A stretch of DNA of 62,545 bases, taken from NCBI GenBank assembly GCA_011053005.1, contig DRHW01000025.1, positions 1 to 62,545 of the forward strand. The letters are read 5' to 3'. Source of the stretch: Methylophaga sp. (lineage in GTDB: Bacteria; Pseudomonadota; Gammaproteobacteria; Nitrosococcales; Methylophagaceae). Below are positions 10,599 to 21,982 of this stretch, piece by piece. The notes under the pieces were generated by a model. The model did not search any database. It had not been told where the DNA came from and was given only the letters and a program-made list of their open reading frames with translations. Each line of letters starts with the position of its first letter. The first letter of the stretch is position 1. A program made the position numbers and the translations under genes.

Positions 10599-13500
10599 CT
10601 AAGAAGCTGGATTCAGCTGGGCAAGCGCTATTTTCTTAGCCGCATTAAAATCACTTTTGCCACTGCCTAATTTAGGAATGGTCTCAACTTCAATCAATAA
10701 ACTAGGCATCATTAAAGGATTTAGACCAGAGTCTGTAATGCACGCTTTGAGCGTTACATCCTCAATATTTCCTGCATAAAGTAATACTATTTTTTCGCCT
10801 TTTTTGTCATCAGGCACCGTCGTAGCCAAGATTTCTACATCTTCTGGAAGTTTGGCATTAATGTTCGTTTCGACAGCGCCAAGGCTAATCATTTCGCCAC
10901 CAATTTTGGCAAAACGAGAATAGCGATCGACAATAATCAAAAAACCATCGTTATCTAAATGCCCCTTATCGCCGGTTTTATACCATTGATGTCCATTGAT
11001 TTCGACTAATACATCAGCCGTTCTTTTAGCATCATTTAAATAACCCTGCATCACTTGAGTGCCGCCGATGAGAATTAGTCCATCTTCCCCTGTAGGCAGA
11101 CTTTTTAAAGTGACGGGATCAACAATACGTACACTGCTACCCGGCAAGGGTAAGCCGACCGTTCCTTTTTTATTGCCGGTTTGAATTTTCCAATCGTCCA
11201 TGCCGATTCGATCAGGTAGATTGACTGTTGCAACAGGCGTGGTTTCGGTCGTGCCATAACCTTCATAAATCGTTTTGCCAAATTTAAGACTAAAGCTATC
11301 ACGGATTTCAGGATTAAGGCGCTCGGCACCCGCAACGACAATTCGTAATGAATCTAACATTAAAGGATGAATACGACTGTTTTTGGTAAACAGTCGTAAG
11401 AAGGTCGAAGTACCACAAAAAATAGTCGCTTGATGTTGATAGATGCCTTTAGCAATATTGAGCACATCGGTTGGATCGGGGTGACAAACTGCCGGCACAC
11501 CTTCGATTAATGGCAATAAGCTCGTCACCGTTAAACCAAATGCATGAAACAGTGGCAAGCTTGAAATAATGACATCTTCGTCTCGGATATCGAGCACATC
11601 AGAAACCTGTTTAATGTTACCCATCATATTTTGATGACTCAACACCACACCTTTTGGCTCGCCCTCACTACCGCTTGAAAATAAGATGGTCGCTGGAGAA
11701 CTAATACTGACTGCGTTGCCATAAAGGTAAATTAATAGGCTGGTCGGTAAACAAAAGCTGGTGATTAACGTGAGTATTTGTTCCGTTTTTTTGATCTCAT
11801 CATGAATGTCTTCTAAATAAACAGGTGATGTGCGTTCAAATAAAGCATCGAGTTCAAACCCTTTTGCTTGTAGCTTTTTGATGAACCGACGCGAGGTATA
11901 AATCGTTTTAATTTCAGCTTTATTAACAGCGGATAATAATGAATCAATATTGGCAGTAAAGTTAAGATTGACCACTGTTTTACCGCTAATAAATGCACCC
12001 ATATTCGCCAGTAGACCTGCGCTGCTCGTGGGTAATAAAAAGCCGACATTTTGCTCAGGACATTGTTGTTTGAAGCGACGCGAAAACAGCAGGCTTATTA
12101 CCAGTGCTTTACGACGCGATAATGAAATATTGCTTTGAATATCGGTTACACAATGGGTTAACCCATTTTGTTTTGCCCGATCAATCCATGAATGTGCCAA
12201 GCTGGGCAAGGTTTCAGTATGACTACGCCATGTATCAATGGAGAGATCGAATACCGCACTTTTAACCGCAAATGCTTGGGTGTCAATCGACATTGGCTGA
12301 CCAAAAGCAACAATCACATCTCTGCGTATGCGACTTTGGCGAAGTAACTGCATTTTACTGCTTGAGCGCGAAAATCGACTGCCCCATAAACCATGAAGAT
12401 AAAACGGTAAGATGATGCCATCTACGTCTTCTACACAACGCTCAAATCCCTGTTTGAATTCGGCTAACTGACCATTTCGACTAATGGAACCTTCGGGAAA
12501 TAAACAGACGACTTCGCCTTGTTTCAAGTGTTGATTAATCGTAGCAAGTGCGCCCTTACTACTGGTGCCTGATATTGGAATAACGCCAAATAGATCAAGA
12601 AACCATTTTAAATACCATTTCTGATAAATGCCTTTATCCATCACAAAGTAAACGGGGCGAGGACTGGCTATTTGAATCATTGCCCAATCTAACCAGCTAA
12701 TATGATTACCCAGCAGTAGCACGCCGCCTTGAGATGGCATGTGATCAAAACCTTGCACATTAATGCGGTATTTACTGGCAAACACGATGCCCAGCAGATA
12801 GCGAACTAATGATTGTGGTAATTTAAAAACGGTATAACTTGCACCAATAAGCGTGACGACAGTGAGTAAATTAAGTAAGGTTTTACTTGAAATATCACCC
12901 ATTGAAAAAGCAACGGTGAAGGCAAGAAAAATAACCATCACAACATTTTGAATCCAGTTGTTACCTGCCAGTACGGTGCCTAATTGTTGGGCTTTAGCGT
13001 GAAACTGAATTAAGGCATTAAGCGGCACAATAAATAAGCCGCCAAAAAAGCCAAAGGCAAGAATATCGATGGCGAATAACGTGGTTGATGTTAGTTGCGG
13101 TAAAAACAGCAAGCTAATGACCATGCCTAATGCGCCAAGAGGAATCAGACCGGATTCGATATACCGATCAGAAATTTTACCCGCCAATAATGAACCGATA
13201 ACGATACCAATGCCTGAGCATGCAAGTAGACCTTGAATGACAATCGTATTATTAATTAACAACACTTCTTTTGCGAAGGCCGGAAAAATAGCCAATACCG
13301 CTTGTGATACGCCCCAGAAAACCGACAGGCCAATAATGGACAGCCAAATAATCGGATCAACACGCAGTAACTTGAAATTACTGCATAATGTTTTGCCGCT
13401 ACGATATTTTTGCCAATCAAACGCTGCTACATTGCTGGCAGATTGCAGGTTAGGCAAACGCAAGGCAAAACCAAGCTCAATTAAACTGGCGGCAACAAGC

Positions 13501-14060
13501 AACCAGCCCAGTGGAGCAATCATGCGAATAATGTCGTCTTCTGTTGAAAATTGATGACCAGCTAATGCATTTTCAAAGAGGATAGAGAAGACAAACATTC
13601 CTAGTAATATCGCGATGATCGTAACCGATTGCACCACACCATTAGCTAAGGTTAAATGATTTTTGCCTGATATTTCACGGATGTAGCCATATTTAGCGGG
13701 TGAATAAATAGCGCTTTGTGCCGCGAGTAAAAATGTCATAGCAAAGGCGAATTCAAACCAACCTAAATAATATGAAGCGGTGATCAAGAGTGTTAGTACA
13801 ACAGCGGCTGCAGCTGCCCATCGCATGATGTAAGGTTTTTTAAAGCGATCGGCTAAAAAACCAGAAGGGGTAAATAATAAGATGAAGGGTAATAAAATAA
13901 GCCCATTGACGATAGCTGTTAAAATAACCTGAGTTGAGCCATCATAAATTTTGAAAACAGTGTTTTGAATAATGATTTTATGGCCTAAATCGACAAATGC
14001 ATTTAGGAAAATCATTGATATGAAGGCAAAAAAGCCTGTTGTTTTGAAAAGTGAGTTCAT
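10599..14060 (-). CDS. aas: LplT-PlsC-Aas fusion: lysophospholipid flippase, acylglycerophosphoethanolamine acyltransferase and acyl-ACP synthetase in one protein
   Basis: This 1153-residue inner-membrane protein joins three activities for lysophospholipid repair. Residues 1 to about 415 are a 12-helix major facilitator like LplT, which moves lyso-phosphatidylethanolamine inward. About 430-620 is a PlsC-type acyltransferase with NHISWLD (HX4D) near 452 and FPEGSIS near 521. About 640-1150 is an AMP-forming acyl-ACP/acyl-CoA synthetase with the phosphate loop SSGSEGEPKG near 793, YGTTETTP near 935 and a terminal LGSGKSDF lysine motif. E. coli encodes LplT and Aas separately; fused versions are known. 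It is monocistronic, convergent with the flagellar operon. Confidence 0.92.
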   Translation of the reverse strand: MNSLFKTTGFFAFISMIFLNAFVDLGHKIIIQNTVFKIYDGSTQVILTAIVNGLILLPFILLFTPSGFLADRFKKPYIMRWAAAAAVVLTLLITASYYLGWFEFAFAMTFLLAAQSAIYSPAKYGYIREISGKNHLTLANGVVQSVTIIAILLGMFVFSILFENALAGHQFSTEDDIIRMIAPLGWLLVAASLIELGFALRLPNLQSASNVAAFDWQKYRSGKTLCSNFKLLRVDPIIWLSIIGLSVFWGVSQAVLAIFPAFAKEVLLINNTIVIQGLLACSGIGIVIGSLLAGKISDRYIESGLIPLGALGMVISLLFLPQLTSTTLFAIDILAFGFFGGLFIVPLNALIQFHAKAQQLGTVLAGNNWIQNVVMVIFLAFTVAFSMGDISSKTLLNLLTVVTLIGASYTVFKLPQSLVRYLLGIVFASKYRINVQGFDHMPSQGGVLLLGNHISWLDWAMIQIASPRPVYFVMDKGIYQKWYLKWFLDLFGVIPISGTSSKGALATINQHLKQGEVVCLFPEGSISRNGQLAEFKQGFERCVEDVDGIILPFYLHGLWGSRFSRSSSKMQLLRQSRIRRDVIVAFGQPMSIDTQAFAVKSAVFDLSIDTWRSHTETLPSLAHSWIDRAKQNGLTHCVTDIQSNISLSRRKALVISLLFSRRFKQQCPEQNVGFLLPTSSAGLLANMGAFISGKTVVNLNFTANIDSLLSAVNKAEIKTIYTSRRFIKKLQAKGFELDALFERTSPVYLEDIHDEIKKTEQILTLITSFCLPTSLLIYLYGNAVSISSPATILFSSGSEGEPKGVVLSHQNMMGNIKQVSDVLDIRDEDVIISSLPLFHAFGLTVTSLLPLIEGVPAVCHPDPTDVLNIAKGIYQHQATIFCGTSTFLRLFTKNSRIHPLMLDSLRIVVAGAERLNPEIRDSFSLKFGKTIYEGYGTTETTPVATVNLPDRIGMDDWKIQTGNKKGTVGLPLPGSSVRIVDPVTLKSLPTGEDGLILIGGTQVMQGYLNDAKRTADVLVEINGHQWYKTGDKGHLDNDGFLIIVDRYSRFAKIGGEMISLGAVETNINAKLPEDVEILATTVPDDKKGEKIVLLYAGNIEDVTLKACITDSGLNPLMMPSLLIEVETIPKLGSGKSDFNAAKKIALAQLNPAS

Positions 14061-14212
14061 GCGTCGCTCTGGCTTTAGAAAATGTTAGATGACATCTTAA
14101 TTTAGATGCATTCAATAAAGCGACTAAATATCCTACCTTTAAATGGTTAAAGCTAAATCAGTGAACGTTGGTAAATACATTCACTGTTTCAAGTAGCTTA
14201 ATTTTCAATCAC

Positions 14213-14656
14213 TTACTCTTTTGTGAGCCTGACGGCCAAAACATCACACAAAGCATGATGCAAAATGCCATTTGCCGTTGATCCGAGCAATAATTTTATG
14301 CCGTGACGACCGTGCGAACCAACCACAATTAAATCAACATGATTGCTTTCAGCTAAACGAACAAGGTTAAGACTCGGGCTGCCAAATTCTACCCATTGAT
14401 TTTCAGTAGGAATATTAAATTTACGGCCAATATCAGCAAGATGCTTTTTACCTGAATCTAGCATGGCATCGCGCATGTCGACATCAATACTGATCATCGG
14501 TTCGTATGCAAAATCGGCAATGGGGAAGTCTTCGAGAATATGGCAAATACTGAGTTTTGCTTGATAACGTTCAGCGAGTTCTTGAGCGCGAGTTATCACT
14601 TGGCGGCCGTGCTCAGAAAAGTCAGCGGCAATAAGAATATGTTGATAATTTTCCAT
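14213..14656 (-). CDS. uspA: Universal stress protein, UspA family
   Basis: A 147-residue single-domain Usp protein, probably a cytoplasmic dimer. It opens with the beta strand HILIAADFSEHG, where the aspartate normally contacts nucleotide, and ends with the block VGSHGRHGIKLLLGSTANGILHHALCDVLAVR near residues 112-143. The E. coli UspA class shares this G-x2-G-x9-G-(S/T)-x-N-like ending but does not hydrolyse ATP visibly. It lies between aas and trxB on the same strand, with its own leader. The exact stress role cannot be told from sequence. Confidence 0.9.
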   Translation of the reverse strand: MENYQHILIAADFSEHGRQVITRAQELAERYQAKLSICHILEDFPIADFAYEPMISIDVDMRDAMLDSGKKHLADIGRKFNIPTENQWVEFGSPSLNLVRLAESNHVDLIVVGSHGRHGIKLLLGSTANGILHHALCDVLAVRLTKE

Positions 14657-14679
14657 GAGATTGTTGCCTCATATACGTT

Positions 14680-14703
14680 AAGGGCAAGTAAATACTTGCC
14701 CTT
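14680..14703. repeat. 11-bp hairpin between trxB and uspA
   Basis: Arms 14680-14690 and 14693-14703 are perfect complements around two bases. The T-tract (GTTTTTA) is on the plus strand, whereas both flanking genes run leftward, so as a terminator for trxB it lacks the U-run. It may partly uncouple trxB from uspA or stabilise the trxB mRNA end. Confidence 0.6.
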
Positions 14704-14722
14704 GTTTTTAAATCATACGATA

Positions 14723-15706
<984 letters not shown>

Positions 15707-15812
15707 TCACTGCAGTTCATTTGGTAAAGCATCCCAGTTGAAAAGCTGTGTTAAAATTAGCCGTTATTTTATTAGCTTTATTGGAAATATTACATTGGCT
15801 CAGGTAACGCGA

Positions 15813-18224
15813 GTGAACGATAAAGAAAAACGACAAGTCATGTCTGCTGCGGTAGGTTTTCGCTTGCGCGAAGCAGCCCTCATTTTAGCGCTAGCAATAG
15901 CCGCTTATTTACTACTGTCGCTATGGACATATCAACCTACAGATTCTGCATGGTCGACGACAGGTACTAATGGCCCTATCTCAAATAAAGGTGGGATTGT
16001 CGGTGCTTGGTTAGCTGATATCTTATTATATGGCATCGGTTTTCCGGCTTATTTGTCGCCATTAATGGTGGGATTTAGTGGTTGGTTATTATTTAGCTGG
16101 GGTAAAAAAGCCGATTCTGAAGGTGCTTTACACTTTTGGATTTTAAAAGCGGTCGGTTTAATAATGGCGCTTTCTGCCGCGAGTGGATTATCAGCGTTAA
16201 GTATTACTTCTTATGCTGATTTATTGCCTTCTGGTGCTGGTGGTGCAGGTGGTGTTTTAGGGGCTATCGTGGGTAATGGATTTGTCTCTATTTTCGGTTC
16301 ATCGGGTACTACCTTATTATTACTGGCAGTATTTTTAACTGGGGTGACGTTGTATACGGGTCTGTCATGGTTGATGGTGATCGATAGATTGGGCGCCGTT
16401 GCATTATTGATGGCTGCGCGTTCATCGCGCTGGATTCGTGAATTTAAAGAACAGCTACAGGTAAAAGAAACCATACAGCGCCGAGAAGTGACGTTTCGTG
16501 AACAAATTGAAAATAATCATAAAAGCGAAAAAGTTAAATCTCAACCTAAAGTTCGCGTTGAACCGGTAATCCAATCTTCTGGTGCGAGATCGTTCATAGA
16601 ATCCGTTGTACCAAAAGCGGTCATTGATACGGTTATGCCAAAGGTGACAATAGATCCCGTTCCCGTTGTACCGACTAGTAAACGTGAAGAAAAAGAACGT
16701 CAAGTATCGTTATTTGAATCGCCTGAAGATGGCAATAAAATGCCAGCATTAGCTTTGCTTGATATGGCAACAGCCAGTGTTGGTGGTTTCAGCGAAGAGT
16801 TTTTAGAAACGATGTCGCGGTTAGTTGAGACTAAATTAAAAGACTTTGGTGTGTCTGTGCAAGTAGTTGATGTGCAACCTGGTCCAGTCGTAACTCGGTT
16901 TGAATTACAACCAGCTGCCGGCATCAAAGTCAGCCGCATTTCTGGTTTGGCTAAAGATTTGGCGCGTTCATTATCCGTTAGCAGTGTACGTGTGGTGGAA
17001 GTTATCCCTGGTAAACCCGTTGTTGGGCTAGAAATTCCGAATGAACATCGCGATATCGTGCGTTTGCGTGAGATTCTAGGTTCAGAAGGTTACGAAAACA
17101 ATAAGTCTGTCTTGATGATGGCACTAGGTAAAGACATCGCTGGTCGTCCGGTATCGGTAGACTTAGAAAAAATGCCGCATTTATTAGTCGCTGGTACGAC
17201 AGGTTCTGGTAAATCGGTTGCGGTAAACGCAATGATTTTAAGTTTGCTTTATAAGGCAACGCCCGAACAAGTTCGCCTGATCATGATTGATCCAAAAATG
17301 CTGGAATTATCGGTATATGAAGATATTCCTCATTTATTAACGCCTGTTGTAACGGATATGAAAGAAGCGGCCAATGCATTGCGTTGGTGCGTCGCTGAGA
17401 TGGAACGACGTTATCCATTAATGGCGGCGATGGGCGTACGTAATATCACCGGCTTCAATAAAAAAGTACAAGATGCCATAGACAATGGTGAGCCGATTAT
17501 TGATCCGACGGTTGATTTAGTGGATGGCGAACCGCCAGAAACATTAGTGCCGTTGCCATTTATCGTCGTTATTATTGATGAGCTTGCCGATATGATGATG
17601 GTGGTGGGTAAACAAGTTGAAGAATTAATTGCCCGTTTAGCACAAAAAGCGCGTGCTTCTGGTATTCACTTGATTTTAGCGACCCAAAGACCATCGGTAG
17701 ATGTTATTACCGGTTTGATCAAAGCGAACATTCCTACTCGAATGGCCTTCCAAGTTTCATCACGCATTGATTCGCGCACGATTTTAGATCAAATGGGTGC
17801 TGAGCAACTGTTAGGACAGGGTGATATGTTGTTTTTACCACCTGGAACGAGTATTCCTGAACGGGTGCATGGTGCATTTGTTGATGATCATGAAGTACAT
17901 CAAGTGGTTAATTTCTTGAAAAAACATGCACAACCTAATTATTTAGAAGAAATTACACGTGGTGTACCTGACGACGACGATGACGGTGGCAGTAATCTAA
18001 GCGATCCAAGTGACGGCGAACAAGATGCATTGTATGACCAAGCGGTGCAAATCGTTACTGAAAGCCAACGTGCCTCTATTTCAGGTGTGCAACGTCGCTT
18101 AAAAATTGGTTATAACCGTGCTGCACGTATTGTTGAAGCAATGGAAGCGGCGGGCGTCGTATCATCAATGCAAAGTAATGGTAGCCGCGAAGTATTAGCG
18201 CCCCCATCACGAGGCGATTATTAG
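15813..18224 (+). CDS. ftsK: DNA translocase FtsK
   Basis: FtsK coordinates septum formation with pumping of chromosome termini and XerCD recombination at dif. The 803-residue form has several membrane segments within about residues 20-200, a short charged linker to about 300, and the motor: Walker A GTTGSGKS near 461, the arginine and [11 protein letters not shown] Walker B near 585, the [18 protein letters not shown] segment, and the C-terminal winged-helix gamma domain (residues 735-800) that reads KOPS. The start is uncertain: GTG 15813 or ATG 15840, both with weak ribosome sites. A continuous upstream frame reaching 15651 overlaps trxB and was not used. lolA and rarA follow, as in many gammaproteobacteria. 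Confidence 0.93.
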   Translation: MNDKEKRQVMSAAVGFRLREAALILALAIAAYLLLSLWTYQPTDSAWSTTGTNGPISNKGGIVGAWLADILLYGIGFPAYLSPLMVGFSGWLLFSWGKKADSEGALHFWILKAVGLIMALSAASGLSALSITSYADLLPSGAGGAGGVLGAIVGNGFVSIFGSSGTTLLLLAVFLTGVTLYTGLSWLMVIDRLGAVALLMAARSSRWIREFKEQLQVKETIQRREVTFREQIENNHKSEKVKSQPKVRVEPVIQSSGARSFIESVVPKAVIDTVMPKVTIDPVPVVPTSKREEKERQVSLFESPEDGNKMPALALLDMATASVGGFSEEFLETMSRLVETKLKDFGVSVQVVDVQPGPVVTRFELQPAAGIKVSRISGLAKDLARSLSVSSVRVVEVIPGKPVVGLEIPNEHRDIVRLREILGSEGYENNKSVLMMALGKDIAGRPVSVDLEKMPHLLVAGTTGSGKSVAVNAMILSLLYKATPEQVRLIMIDPKMLELSVYEDIPHLLTPVVTDMKEAANALRWCVAEMERRYPLMAAMGVRNITGFNKKVQDAIDNGEPIIDPTVDLVDGEPPETLVPLPFIVVIIDELADMMMVVGKQVEELIARLAQKARASGIHLILATQRPSVDVITGLIKANIPTRMAFQVSSRIDSRTILDQMGAEQLLGQGDMLFLPPGTSIPERVHGAFVDDHEVHQVVNFLKKHAQPNYLEEITRGVPDDDDDGGSNLSDPSDGEQDALYDQAVQIVTESQRASISGVQRRLKIGYNRAARIVEAMEAAGVVSSMQSNGSREVLAPPSRGDY

Positions 18225-18386
18225 GCTGAGTGCTTATCAGTAAAAAGCAATCATGTGTGTGATGTTGTGATAATCCTTCCAACATCTTATTTATTAAAAA
18301 TAAAGCTTAAGCAACGATTCACGAGCAAAAGTGGTCGTAGTTCTGCAACGAGTCAACCTGACTCGCTGAACAATTGGAGTCTTGGT

Positions 18387-19028
18387 ATGACAAGTAAAAA
18401 ACTTCTGCAATATGGTGTGGTTGCTTTGACAATGTTGTTGTCATTTTCGGCGTCGGCGGCAGATTCTGCATCAGCTAAACTCAATGCATTTGTGAAAAAT
18501 GTAGTGACTTATAAAGCCAATTTTCAACAAACTGTGCTTGATCCTCAAGGTAATGTGATGGAGCAGGCGAAAGGTGAGTTTATATTAGAACGTCCGGGTA
18601 AATTCCGTTGGGATTATCAAGAACCCTTCCCGCAACATATTGTGGCAGATGGCCAGCGTATTTGGTTTTATGATGTTGATTTGGAACAAGTTACTGTCAA
18701 ATCACAAAAAGAAGCTCTTAGCGATACGCCAGCAAGCTTGTTGTCAGGAAACACCTTGGCTGCGGATAAGTACATATTGACCGATAAAGCTTCGGAAGAC
18801 GGCATGCTATGGGTTGAACTTGTGCCTAAAAATGTCGACTCTAGCTTTCAGTCGATTGCTTTGGCATTTGATGATTCTGGCTTACGCACGATGATTATGA
18901 AAGATAGTTTTGATCAACGTACTCGCTTAGTTTTCAGCCAAGCAAAAGAAAATTCTAAACTAGCAAAAGACACTTTTGTTTTCACACCACCTAAAGGTGT
19001 TGATGTAGTAGGTGACACAGGCTTGTGA
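18387..19028 (+). CDS. lolA: Outer-membrane lipoprotein carrier protein LolA
   Basis: LolA is the periplasmic chaperone that takes lipoproteins from LolCDE to the outer-membrane receptor LolB. The 213-residue precursor has a signal peptide (MTSKKLLQYGVVALTMLLSF, cleaved after SASAA) and the family core: FQQTVLDPQGN near 45-55, GEFILERPGKFRWDY near 65-80 and IWFYDVDLEQVTVK near 94-107. The start ATG 18387 gives a normal signal peptide; the frame extends upstream with no homology. The stop overlaps the rarA GTG start. Confidence 0.95.
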   Translation: MTSKKLLQYGVVALTMLLSFSASAADSASAKLNAFVKNVVTYKANFQQTVLDPQGNVMEQAKGEFILERPGKFRWDYQEPFPQHIVADGQRIWFYDVDLEQVTVKSQKEALSDTPASLLSGNTLAADKYILTDKASEDGMLWVELVPKNVDSSFQSIALAFDDSGLRTMIMKDSFDQRTRLVFSQAKENSKLAKDTFVFTPPKGVDVVGDTGL

Positions 19029-20350
19029 GTCTGTTTGGCAATACTGATGATCTAGCAGGACGACCACTCGCCGATAGAATGCGTCCAAAAACATTGGATG
19101 GTTATATCGGCCAACATCACTTGCTAGGTGAAGGTAAACCATTACGCCAAGCCATTGCTTCAGGTCATCCTCATTCGATGATTTTCTGGGGCCCGCCAGG
19201 CACGGGTAAAACCACCTTGGGGAAATTGATTGCCGGTTATTGTGATATGGAATTTATCACCATATCAGCCGTATTGGCGGGCGTAAAAGAAGTTCGCGCT
19301 GCGGTGACCAGGGCGCAGCAATTACAACAAGAACAAGGTCGACGTACTTTGTTATTTGTTGATGAAGTCCATCGTTTTAATAAATCTCAACAAGATGCCT
19401 TTCTACCTTATGTTGAAGATGGCACCTTTACATTTATTGGTGCAACCACTGAAAATCCATCATTTGAATTAAATAACGCCTTGTTATCGCGTGCTCGAGT
19501 GTATGTGCTTAAATCGCTTGAAGCTAAAGATTTACGTGAGATTATTGATCGCGCATTAAATGATGCCGAATTTGGCTTGGCCGATCGTGATATCGAATTT
19601 CCCGACGCATTACGAGATACGCTGTCAGAAGCGGCAGATGGTGATGGGCGGCGAGTGCTGAATTTGCTGGAAATTATCGTTGATTTAGCCGACAGCAAAG
19701 GTCAATCGACAGTAGATGAAGATGATTTATCTGAAGTATTAACCGGTACATTGCGTCGCTTTGATAAAGGCGGCGAAGCATTTTACGATCAGATCTCAGC
19801 TTTACATAAAGCGGTTCGAGGTTCTGCGCCAGATGCTGCATTATATTGGCTGTGTCGAATGCTTGATGGTGGCTGTGATCCGGTCTATTTAATGCGACGC
19901 ATTGTTCGAATGGCGAGTGAAGATATCGGTAATGCTGATCCACGCGGTTTACGCATTGCCTTAGATGCGTGGGAAAGCTTTGATAAATTAGGTCGTCCAG
20001 AAGGTGAGCTGGGTATTGCTCAAGCAGTAATCTATTTAGCCAGCGCGCCGAAAAGTAATGCGGTTTATATGGCGTTTAATGCTGCAATGCAGGATGTTCG
20101 TAGCCAAGGTTCAGCTGAAGTCCCCTTACATTTACGCAATGCACCGACTAAGTTAATGAAAGAACTGGGTTATAAAAAGGGCTATCGTTATGCTCATGAT
20201 GAGCCTGATGCTTATGCGGCCGGTGAAAATTATTTCCCTGATAATATGACACCGAGAAATTATTATCAGCCAGTTAATCGCGGCTTAGAAATTAAGATCG
20301 CTGAGAAATTAGCTCGCCTGAAAATGCTGGATAATCAGGCGACAAAATAA
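19025..20350 (+). CDS. rarA: Replication-associated recombination protein A (RarA/MgsA), AAA+ ATPase
   Basis: RarA is a tetrameric clamp-loader-like ATPase acting at stalled replication forks with SSB. In the 441-residue protein Walker A is GPPGTGKTT near residue 55, Walker B LLFVDEVHRF near 108, sensor 1 GATTENPSFE near 140, and the C-terminal MgsA/tetramerisation domain includes GSAPDAALYWL and ARRIVRMASEDIG-like segments. It starts at GTG 19025, overlapping the lolA stop by four bases, and so is coupled to lolA, a conserved lolA-rarA pair. Confidence 0.95.
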   Translation: MSLFGNTDDLAGRPLADRMRPKTLDGYIGQHHLLGEGKPLRQAIASGHPHSMIFWGPPGTGKTTLGKLIAGYCDMEFITISAVLAGVKEVRAAVTRAQQLQQEQGRRTLLFVDEVHRFNKSQQDAFLPYVEDGTFTFIGATTENPSFELNNALLSRARVYVLKSLEAKDLREIIDRALNDAEFGLADRDIEFPDALRDTLSEAADGDGRRVLNLLEIIVDLADSKGQSTVDEDDLSEVLTGTLRRFDKGGEAFYDQISALHKAVRGSAPDAALYWLCRMLDGGCDPVYLMRRIVRMASEDIGNADPRGLRIALDAWESFDKLGRPEGELGIAQAVIYLASAPKSNAVYMAFNAAMQDVRSQGSAEVPLHLRNAPTKLMKELGYKKGYRYAHDEPDAYAAGENYFPDNMTPRNYYQPVNRGLEIKIAEKLARLKMLDNQATK

Positions 20351-20363
20351 CGTTCAACAGTTT

Positions 20364-21416
20364 TTAAAACCCAATAAAGTAACGACTATTGTGCTTTAAA
20401 GCGGCCTTGACCAAATAAGCGATAATCAAACTAACGATCACGGTAAAAGTGATAACGCCAAGCCAAACTACAACATCAGGCACATTTGTGAACAATACAT
20501 AGGGACGATATTGGTCCGTTATATGTAAAATCCAAGTGTGTAAAAAGAAGATAGCAAAGCTATATGAGGCCAACAATTTTAAGCCCGGTATTGTTTTGTG
20601 TTCATAGCGAAAGAGTAATGACAGAAAGAAGAAACACAGCACTATTTTTTGGAAAATATTGATATCGATGCCGCCGTAAGAGAATATCTCAGCTTTTGAA
20701 GGTGCGCCCCTAGAGTCAAAATATATCGCTTGTATAATCGCTAACACAATCACGATAACACCAAAAATAAGCGTTTTTCCTTTCAGAAACGATTCAAAAC
20801 TCTCACGGTTTATCGAGCAGTTAATACCGATTAAATAGACTGGAATATAGTACATAACCGAATGAATTGGCGACATACTCAAGATGGGTCTATGTACAAA
20901 AAATGCTGAGAAAAATAACAAAGCCAGCATGATAATCAGTCTAGGCGCTAGCGATAATCTAATATATCCAATGAATAATGGCGATATTAAAAACATGATC
21001 ATAATGAAGGGAATGTACCAATAAGCGTACATAATTCGCCCCGTCCACAGATAACTCAAATACAGCTGCACATAATCCATCCACGACGAACCATCGGTTG
21101 CCATCATTCGGTCGAGAAAAGGAAAGGGTTCAGATGACAAGGCAAAATAGCAAAAGCCTAGGGTCGAAAGAATGAGGTAGGGCGCCAACACGTTTTTGGC
21201 TTTTTTGGACATAAAGTATTTCATTTCAAAATCTTTATAAAAAATATGATGAAAGAAAAACCCTGAAATAAAGACAAATAATGCCGTACCGCTGTAAACG
21301 ATATTAGCGAGCACCTTTTCACTAAAGCTATCGACGGGCCAAGCGCCAAAGGAATGACCGGCAACGATAAATAATATCGCTACCCCTCTAAAATAATCAA
21401 AAGACACTAACCGCAT
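20364..21416 (-). CDS. Acyltransferase family 3 integral membrane protein
   Basis: A 350-residue protein with about ten predicted membrane helices. The opening FDYFRGVAILFIVAGHSF carries the R-G and histidine pattern of the acyltransferase-3 family (OatA, OafA, WecH types), which O-acylate cell-surface sugars or other acceptors from a cytoplasmic acyl donor. Further family features are SGFFFHHIFYK and the YWYIPFIMIMFLISPLFIGY helix near residue 130. I chose ATG 21416 because the conserved motif starts five residues later. The acceptor cannot be deduced: there are no glycan genes beside it. It converges on rarA with 13 bases between stops. Confidence 0.85.
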   Translation of the reverse strand: MRLVSFDYFRGVAILFIVAGHSFGAWPVDSFSEKVLANIVYSGTALFVFISGFFFHHIFYKDFEMKYFMSKKAKNVLAPYLILSTLGFCYFALSSEPFPFLDRMMATDGSSWMDYVQLYLSYLWTGRIMYAYWYIPFIMIMFLISPLFIGYIRLSLAPRLIIMLALLFFSAFFVHRPILSMSPIHSVMYYIPVYLIGINCSINRESFESFLKGKTLIFGVIVIVLAIIQAIYFDSRGAPSKAEIFSYGGIDINIFQKIVLCFFFLSLLFRYEHKTIPGLKLLASYSFAIFFLHTWILHITDQYRPYVLFTNVPDVVVWLGVITFTVIVSLIIAYLVKAALKHNSRYFIGF

Positions 21417-21652
21417 CGCGTTCAACCTTAATTTAAAGCCAATATGATATCGACAATATGAGTGCCGACATAAAATGTGCTGCATATATTGAGTGGTTTA
21501 CTATTGAGTAAGCAAGCTATAAATCACTAGCCCGCCATATTGATGGTAATCTATTGATTTTGTTTATTAAAATAGGTATTCTTTTTCATCTTTGATGAAT
21601 AATAAGGCTAAAATCGCGAAGGCCATATTTTTATTGTGTTTGATGAAATCAG

Positions 21653-21976
21653 CTATTGTAGAAAATTAGTTTCCATAATCTCCACAATCATCGTTGCTGA
21701 AATGGTTTTCAAAGGGTGAGCCGATGAGGAGTGGATATCCCCCTCTTTATTACCTAATGCGATATCGACAAGCTCTGGCTTATCATCATAAATTAAAAAG
21801 ACGATTTTTTTATTTAAGGCAATACAGTTAATCGTCACTGCATCAGCTTTAATGCCTTGTTTTCGTAAAGCCTGATCCAAAATGCCTAATACCGTGCCGA
21901 TATTTTTATAGCGAGCATCGAAAATATCATTTGCTTGTGCGATCAACTCAGATAGATTTTTTAATGTTTTGTTCAT
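21653..21976 (-). CDS. Hypothetical protein, 107 residues
   Basis: I do not recognise this protein. It is a predicted soluble alpha/beta protein beginning with a helix (LKNLSELIAQANDIF) and containing VTINCIALNKKIVFLIYDD, a likely beta hairpin, and a C-terminal helix ISATMIVEIMETNFL. No cysteine pairs, signal peptide or membrane segment are evident. It starts 6 bases after the stop of the alkyltransferase-like gene, so the two are probably cotranscribed. Confidence 0.65.
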   Translation of the reverse strand: MNKTLKNLSELIAQANDIFDARYKNIGTVLGILDQALRKQGIKADAVTINCIALNKKIVFLIYDDKPELVDIALGNKEGDIHSSSAHPLKTISATMIVEIMETNFLQ

Positions 21977-21982
21977 AGAAAT

